A stretch of DNA of 64,000 nt from Solen grandis (taxonomy: Eukaryota; Mollusca; Bivalvia; Adapedonta; Solenidae): positions 45,808,497 through 45,872,496 of the forward strand of contig CM037788.1 of assembly GCA_021229015.1 (NCBI GenBank), in the 5' to 3' direction. Below are positions 58,858 to 64,000 of the stretch, one piece after another. Positions within the stretch are counted from its first letter, which is position 1, and every line of letters begins with the position of its first letter. The translations under genes were made by a program, and so were the position numbers. The notes under the pieces are model-generated. The model made no database searches. It saw only the letters and a list, made by a program, of their open reading frames with translations, and had not been told where the DNA came from.

Positions 58858-61800
58858 AAAAATGTATGGATAACTATCATACCATGTATATTCATACTAT
58901 GATTCAACAACAGAAATATGTTCAAAAGGCAAATATATTTCCATAATTAGATTTTGTAACAACGGCATGGACTCGTTAGTTATATTATTCACGGATTTGC
59001 AGATAAATGCAGCACAGCTATTTTTTATAAGCGCATGCCGGCGATCTCGGGGCTTGATATATCCAGATAATGGTCGATATAATAGTTATCGCTCATGCAG
59101 TAAGTGACATTTCGGTGGATTATAGGGGAATATCAATGAGTCAAAAATGGTAATTTCACTTGCAACAGTGAATATTACCATTTTCATAATTTTCACTCTG
59201 GAACTTGAACCCGACCCTACGTTATAAAATGATCGGAGCGTCATTTGTGCTGGGTTTTACGCAAGAAATGACGTCATAAAAAACGTCACTCACGAGATTT
59301 TGACGTCTTTTGTGATTAATACAGCTAATTTCTGGCCTTTAAAGCAATTAATAAAAAGAAAAAAATGTTGATTTTGTTGAAAGATCAATGTGTAATTTCA
59401 TTTATGAATATAAAAAGATTGGGTGTTTATGAAGGACCAATCAAATGCAAGGATTTGGAGATTTTGTCCCATAACCAAATGTGGGTGAAGCTGTATACGT
59501 TTAGTGAGTTTTATTTCTGACGTAATCAGAATTGAAATGTCATAAACTTCAGTTCAGACTTTATCGTAGGTGTATTCGATAGAATTTTTTTTGAGATCAC
59601 GCTAGTTATGACAAAGAAAAATGCATAAAAAAAACTGTAATCGGTTTTCAAATCAATTGTGACTCAACTGCATGAACTCTTGCAAATAAATCTGGGTGTG
59701 TTGTGCCGATGATGTGTACAAAAAGGTATCGTGGAACAAAATAAGTCCCGTGAAATACCTAGGGTAGCCGATAAATAGCGCAGACGAACCGATTTCATTG
59801 GTACATTGTGAAATTCACTGATATTCTACCAAGAGTATTTTTTTCTGGAAACAACAGAAGGGGCGGGTAGTCGAGAAAGATTGCATAGAAATATTTTCCA
59901 TAACAATTACAAAAAGAAACACATTTGAAAATGTATTCATGCATGACAAACCGACGATTTGCATAAATTGGTTGGAACTAAAGAGTTTTGTGAAGTTATG
60001 CCTATAGCCGACAAAATAACATGGACACAAACTTCCACAAAACAATAGGAACACTCCGACAATTTGGTACTAAAAGGTTTTGTGTGAATTATCGTGGAAA
60101 TCCTATTACAGGCTTTATTTACTTCAACATTTATACGAGCATAACCTCTCGACTAAGTGGAAAACTCGGCTTGATACTATAAAAGACGGTAGCAGATAAT
60201 ACAGCCGACTTTTTTTTTCTACGGACGGACCAACGGCTGAAAATAATTACAACTTAAATAGTAATAGGATCACGTTACTTAACAATCAGATTGTCGTTCA
60301 AAAGGATTTGAAACAACACCAATGATTTATAAAAGAAAACGTCATTTCATTAAAAAAAAAAGCTTTGTATGCATATGTATTCATTGAATTCTGATTTATT
60401 TAAATTATGTTTATTTAATAAATTTTAATAAACATCGTAATTCTAAACTCAACATTTAGTTGATTAAGTTCCGCTTGGTCGAGATACGCCAAAGCGTCAC
60501 ATTTTTGTCACCATTAATCAGAGCAATACACAGAATTTCATCATAATTGCTCAGCCAAGGTTAACTTTCTCGTGACGTAACGTCATATTACTTTTAATTA
60601 ATTAATTAAAATTAATTAAGTCAAGAGGCAAACATTGCCTACAGTCACCCTCTGACACGGAGCCAGCGTCTGCTAGCATTACCAGTGATATGATCATGGC
60701 ATGATACCATAAACTAGCAAACGTTTTGCGTCCGCCCGTAGCCAGAATGTCGTTCGTTCGCTCATTTACCGCAACACACCGAAAACCTTCATTTTCGTAT
60801 ATTCGTTTTGTATGTTTTAAATACCTTCCAAAATATAATACTTAAAGTTTGAAAGCACCACATATCATATGTCACTTTCAAATTGAAATGAACATATTTT
60901 CTGTTATATTTGTCCATATCTCTTGAAATTTAACAACCATCATTACAAACCAAAACCTTTGATTTAATGTAAGCAGCTCAAAATTTAAGATCTGATTTGG
61001 AGATTTTAAAACAACAACGACAACAACTAAAAGCAAGATGCTTTCTATTTTATTCTATTCTAAACAAAAAAATTTTTTTTTCACAGAATTATTTATTTAC
61101 ATCCACTAATTGAAATTTTGTAACTTAAAATGTTATTGTAATGTCATTTGTTAAAATAAATTTTGAAAATCTTGATTCTTATATATTAAAAAACTTAGTT
61201 ACAAAAAAAAACTGAAATAAATGTCCTAAAAATTCATTACCTTTAAATTACAAAAAAAATGGCCATCTTTGATCAAATATAATACTTAAAAGTTAAGGAT
61301 TGAAAGGCCTTTTTTGCTGAGTATACTACGGGTGCTAAGCAAACGGTAAGTAGTATATTTGATCCCCACCTCCTTCCCACCCAATCAAATATATATACAT
61401 GTATACGATTTTATCCAACATAGTTTTCTCTTTTTTCTCTTCTAAACTCTGTTTATTTTTAACTAAATTAAAACTATCACTTTGCCTTTAAATACTCCAC
61501 ACATTTTAAAAAGATAGCCGCCATTATTCGCCACCGGGTTCATTAGGTTTGGAATCCACTACTGCACAAATTTACTTGTTCCTTAAGATTTCTCTGTTCC
61601 AGCTAACATGGCAATCTTGATTACACCGAAGACTGTTTTCGGTCTAAAGAGGGATTAGACCAAATTTGAGACAGTACTGAAATTTGTTTCCACGGTATGA
61701 GGTTCAGCAGCGGAAGCCTTGCTGCATTAGGTGCGTGTAATCGATCAACATTTGTATTATTTTGCCCAGTATTTAGTGTTTCTAAACAAACAAAAAACCG

Positions 61801-62113
61801 TCGAATCCAATCTTAGACCTTAAGAGTTTTCAGTGCAGTGTGTACACTTCAAGTCATTCACTGTCACCTTTCTCTCTCTTGGCGAGAATGCCACATTTTG
61901 CCTTCTTCAGTTAATTTCTTATAACCACTAAATTTCAACGTGACCCTTCATGCTCGCCCATCAGTCTCTCTTCAAGACAAATGCTCCCATATATTGTTTC
62001 ATACTGCAATTTGAATCATGTACGTGAAATGTTTCTAAAATTGGAAAATGATCGACATGTTTTTAAATATATTGTAGGTTTGCTTTTTGAATGTTACTGA
62101 AAATATCTATATA
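58858..62113. other. No supported gene
   Basis: AT-rich anonymous DNA. TGACGT-type motifs are frequent between 58460 and 60600, including a perfect TGACGTCA at about 59269. A TTAATTAATTAA run lies near 60595-60620. The 79-codon minus frame at 59815-60054 is not recognised. Confidence 0.5.
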
Positions 62114-62292
62114 CAGTCAAACCTGCCTTAAACGGTCAGTCAATGGACCAAGAAAAAGTGATCGCTTAACAAAGGTGACCGCTCAGCCAAGTTTAAATAT
62201 ATATTACAAAATACTATAGTCTTGTTATATTAAAATTGACCGCTCATTGCAAGTTGGCCGCTAAGTACAGATGGCCGCTAATACAGGTTCAT
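62114..62292 (+). mobile_element. MITE-like element, copy 2
   Basis: The left end CAGTCAAACCTGCCTTAAAC and right end GGCCGCTAATACAGGTTC form imperfect inverted repeats around AAAGTGATCGCTTAACAAAG, TGACCGCTCAGCC, AATATTAAAATTGACCGCTC-like text and GCCGCTAAGTACAG. It is the same family as 52101-52274 in the opposite orientation. The repeated GACCGCT motifs suggest a subterminal transposase-binding pattern. Confidence 0.72.
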
Positions 62293-63514
62293 TTGTAGTT
62301 TAAAATTTTAAAAGACTGTTGCAACTGAAGGAATATGTACATCTTACAACCAGATACAAATATATCAAGGGGTAACACTACATGTTTTGTACATATTACA
62401 GCAAATTATGAATACAATTACAATGCATTTTGTAATTGTTTATGAAGTTTGCTGTGCATCAATGTTTCAAGAAACATGCTAGTCACAGCAATGTCACCTT
62501 GATTCAAAAACTGTGTAGCCGATCCCAGTGTCCTAATGCAAGACCACAAGTCATATTTTAAGTCTTAAACAATTATTCATCTTTTTCAGTTTAAACTAGT
62601 ACGAATTTGATTTATCTGATATTCATTTCACTGCAAAAACAAACTTGTGGAGACCATTACAGAAATAGTCTGAAATATCAAAAACAAGTCTCAATTGACA
62701 GTTAGTCAGAAATGAGTATTACATTTTGTTAATAATAATAGGTATGTTCGTATCACATTTTTTAATCAATTAAAATGCTACAGTAGCCCAGCACCGGAAA
62801 CAAGGGCAGTTGCACTTGAAGACAGCCTATTGCTGAAATAAAGAACATTTAGTCGGAGGCAATAAATATCATAAAGATCAAATCCTAAATACAAGAGGAA
62901 CTACTCACATTAGGGCTCTTATTAAAATACGTGAGAAGTTTCTAATAAGGAGTGATAACTGGACGGAAATTATGCTCGTGTACTCCGATAGCATTTCTAT
63001 CATCATACAATCTCTCTATCGGTCGTTTTGTTCTACAAGATGTTATTGTCATTTATAACTACAAAAGAGTGTCTTCCGGATATGCTAAATCACTTTGCTT
63101 TGTGCCGAGGCGATACGTTCTGTCGCCGGGTCAATGGCATTGTCTCAGTATTATGACGTATATTGAGAGATTGTTTGAAAGGCAGAAGAAGAGTAGAGTG
63201 GGGAAAGGCCCTATCGATTACCTTTATTGAATTAAACATCAGAGAAAGTAACATGTGGTATGAATACAGCTAAAATAGAATGATGTCCACAAATGTCCTT
63301 CTGAATCAGTATAAAGGTCATATTAAACCACACTCTTCCCTTTTACTGCACGTATGATCATGTACACTTTATCTCACAGTCCATTTGAGGGTGTACAACC
63401 CGATAAATAAGTAATTACAGCGTCGTATATATCTATAGATTGCATAATTCCCTTTAATATACAAACCCTTTTCATCCAGACTCGGAATTTGAGTGACAAG
63501 TTACTTTTAATTAA

Positions 63515-63554
<40 letters not shown>

Positions 63555-64000
63555 CTTCGATAACCGATAACTTGAAAATGCTTTAACCTTTGTTGCTCAA
63601 ACTTGATAAGCTATTGTGTCTTGCTTATAAGATGGCACTTATTCTTAGGTCACTTGATCAAAAGGTCAACCTTAATTAGTCAAAACCAAAAGTTAAACTC
63701 TTGAATTCTAGCCCTTATTTTCTTTGAACTTGTATCTGTACTAATGTGTGTTTTTCTTACTGGCCTTGTTTCTAATAGCACATCAAAGGAGAATAAGTAA
63801 GTGTTCCGACAACTCTTGTTTATTGTTTGTTGTTTTAGTGGGAGTAGATTTTTAAACTCTGAGTGTTTGATAATCGTGATAATTCAGGAAGCTTATGGCA
63901 AAAAAATATTTGAAATATTTTTAATCATGTTTGATATGTTTTAAACTTAATTTCGGATAAATGTGATCAAGTATTATCTTATTACTTTTAACTCGCCGTC
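62293..64000. other. No supported gene to the window end
   Basis: A 92-codon frame at 62952-63230 with slightly raised GC is not recognised. A T(32) run lies at 63517-63548. The rest is anonymous AT-rich sequence. Confidence 0.5.
63517..63548. repeat. Poly-T run
   Basis: Thirty-two T in a row after AATTAAAG. It could be the A-tail of a minus-strand retroposon, but I recognise no body on its right (63549 onward). Confidence 0.9.

Noticed and set aside
62952..63230. 92-codon frame with slightly raised GC
   Set aside because: Not recognised; length and composition are within what chance gives in a window this size.

Overview
The window looks like AT-rich, gene-poor nuclear DNA of a metazoan, most likely a bivalve or other mollusc. 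This is inferred from the repeat content: tRNA-derived SINEs of a molluscan kind, core-repeat elements resembling the bivalve 'pearl' type, a Ty3/gypsy-like LTR retroelement, a Penelope-like element and many minisatellites. I find no bacterial-style operons and no host gene I can support. The only recognisable proteins are two retroelement fragments.

Layout. Positions 572-14300 are one tandem array of a 37-bp unit, cut off by a 100-N scaffold gap (14301-14400). After the gap come the 3' part of a Ty3/gypsy-like element (D,D35E integrase, C-terminal tail, polypurine tract) and its 3' LTR, ending near 17026. Positions 17029-23640 are unremarkable. From about 23.6 to 28.8 kb lie related minisatellites (66-bp and 26-bp periods, both built on TTGGTCTGTATACAGA). 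A 5'-truncated Penelope-like element (24185-25150), with a GIY-YIG endonuclease domain and a hammerhead-like 3' motif, sits in them between 15-bp target duplications.

From 29.7 to 41.1 kb is a mosaic of non-autonomous elements. It holds a SINE with a perfect 12-bp target duplication and a 3.0-kb foldback-like element with terminal inverted repeats of about 430 bp made of stacked hairpin units. It also holds two core-repeat elements with matching ends, one carrying a nested SINE, and a 1.36-kb inverted-repeat element flanked by CTTTAC. From 42 to 64 kb there are more SINE copies, a MITE-like family present in both orientations, several short-period minisatellites (22, 22, 33 and 22 bp) and otherwise anonymous AT-rich DNA. 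Two small CpG-dense patches (about 44.5 and 50.1 kb) are the best candidates for host regulatory or exonic sequence.

The very long open frames on the minus strand at 0.5-14.4 kb and 27.4-28.5 kb come from stop-free tandem units whose lengths are not multiples of three, so all three frames read the same cyclic peptide. I do not annotate them as genes. The 37-bp array also carries many one-base indels and appears to contain a duplicated block of about 6.2 kb, so its assembled length should be treated with caution.
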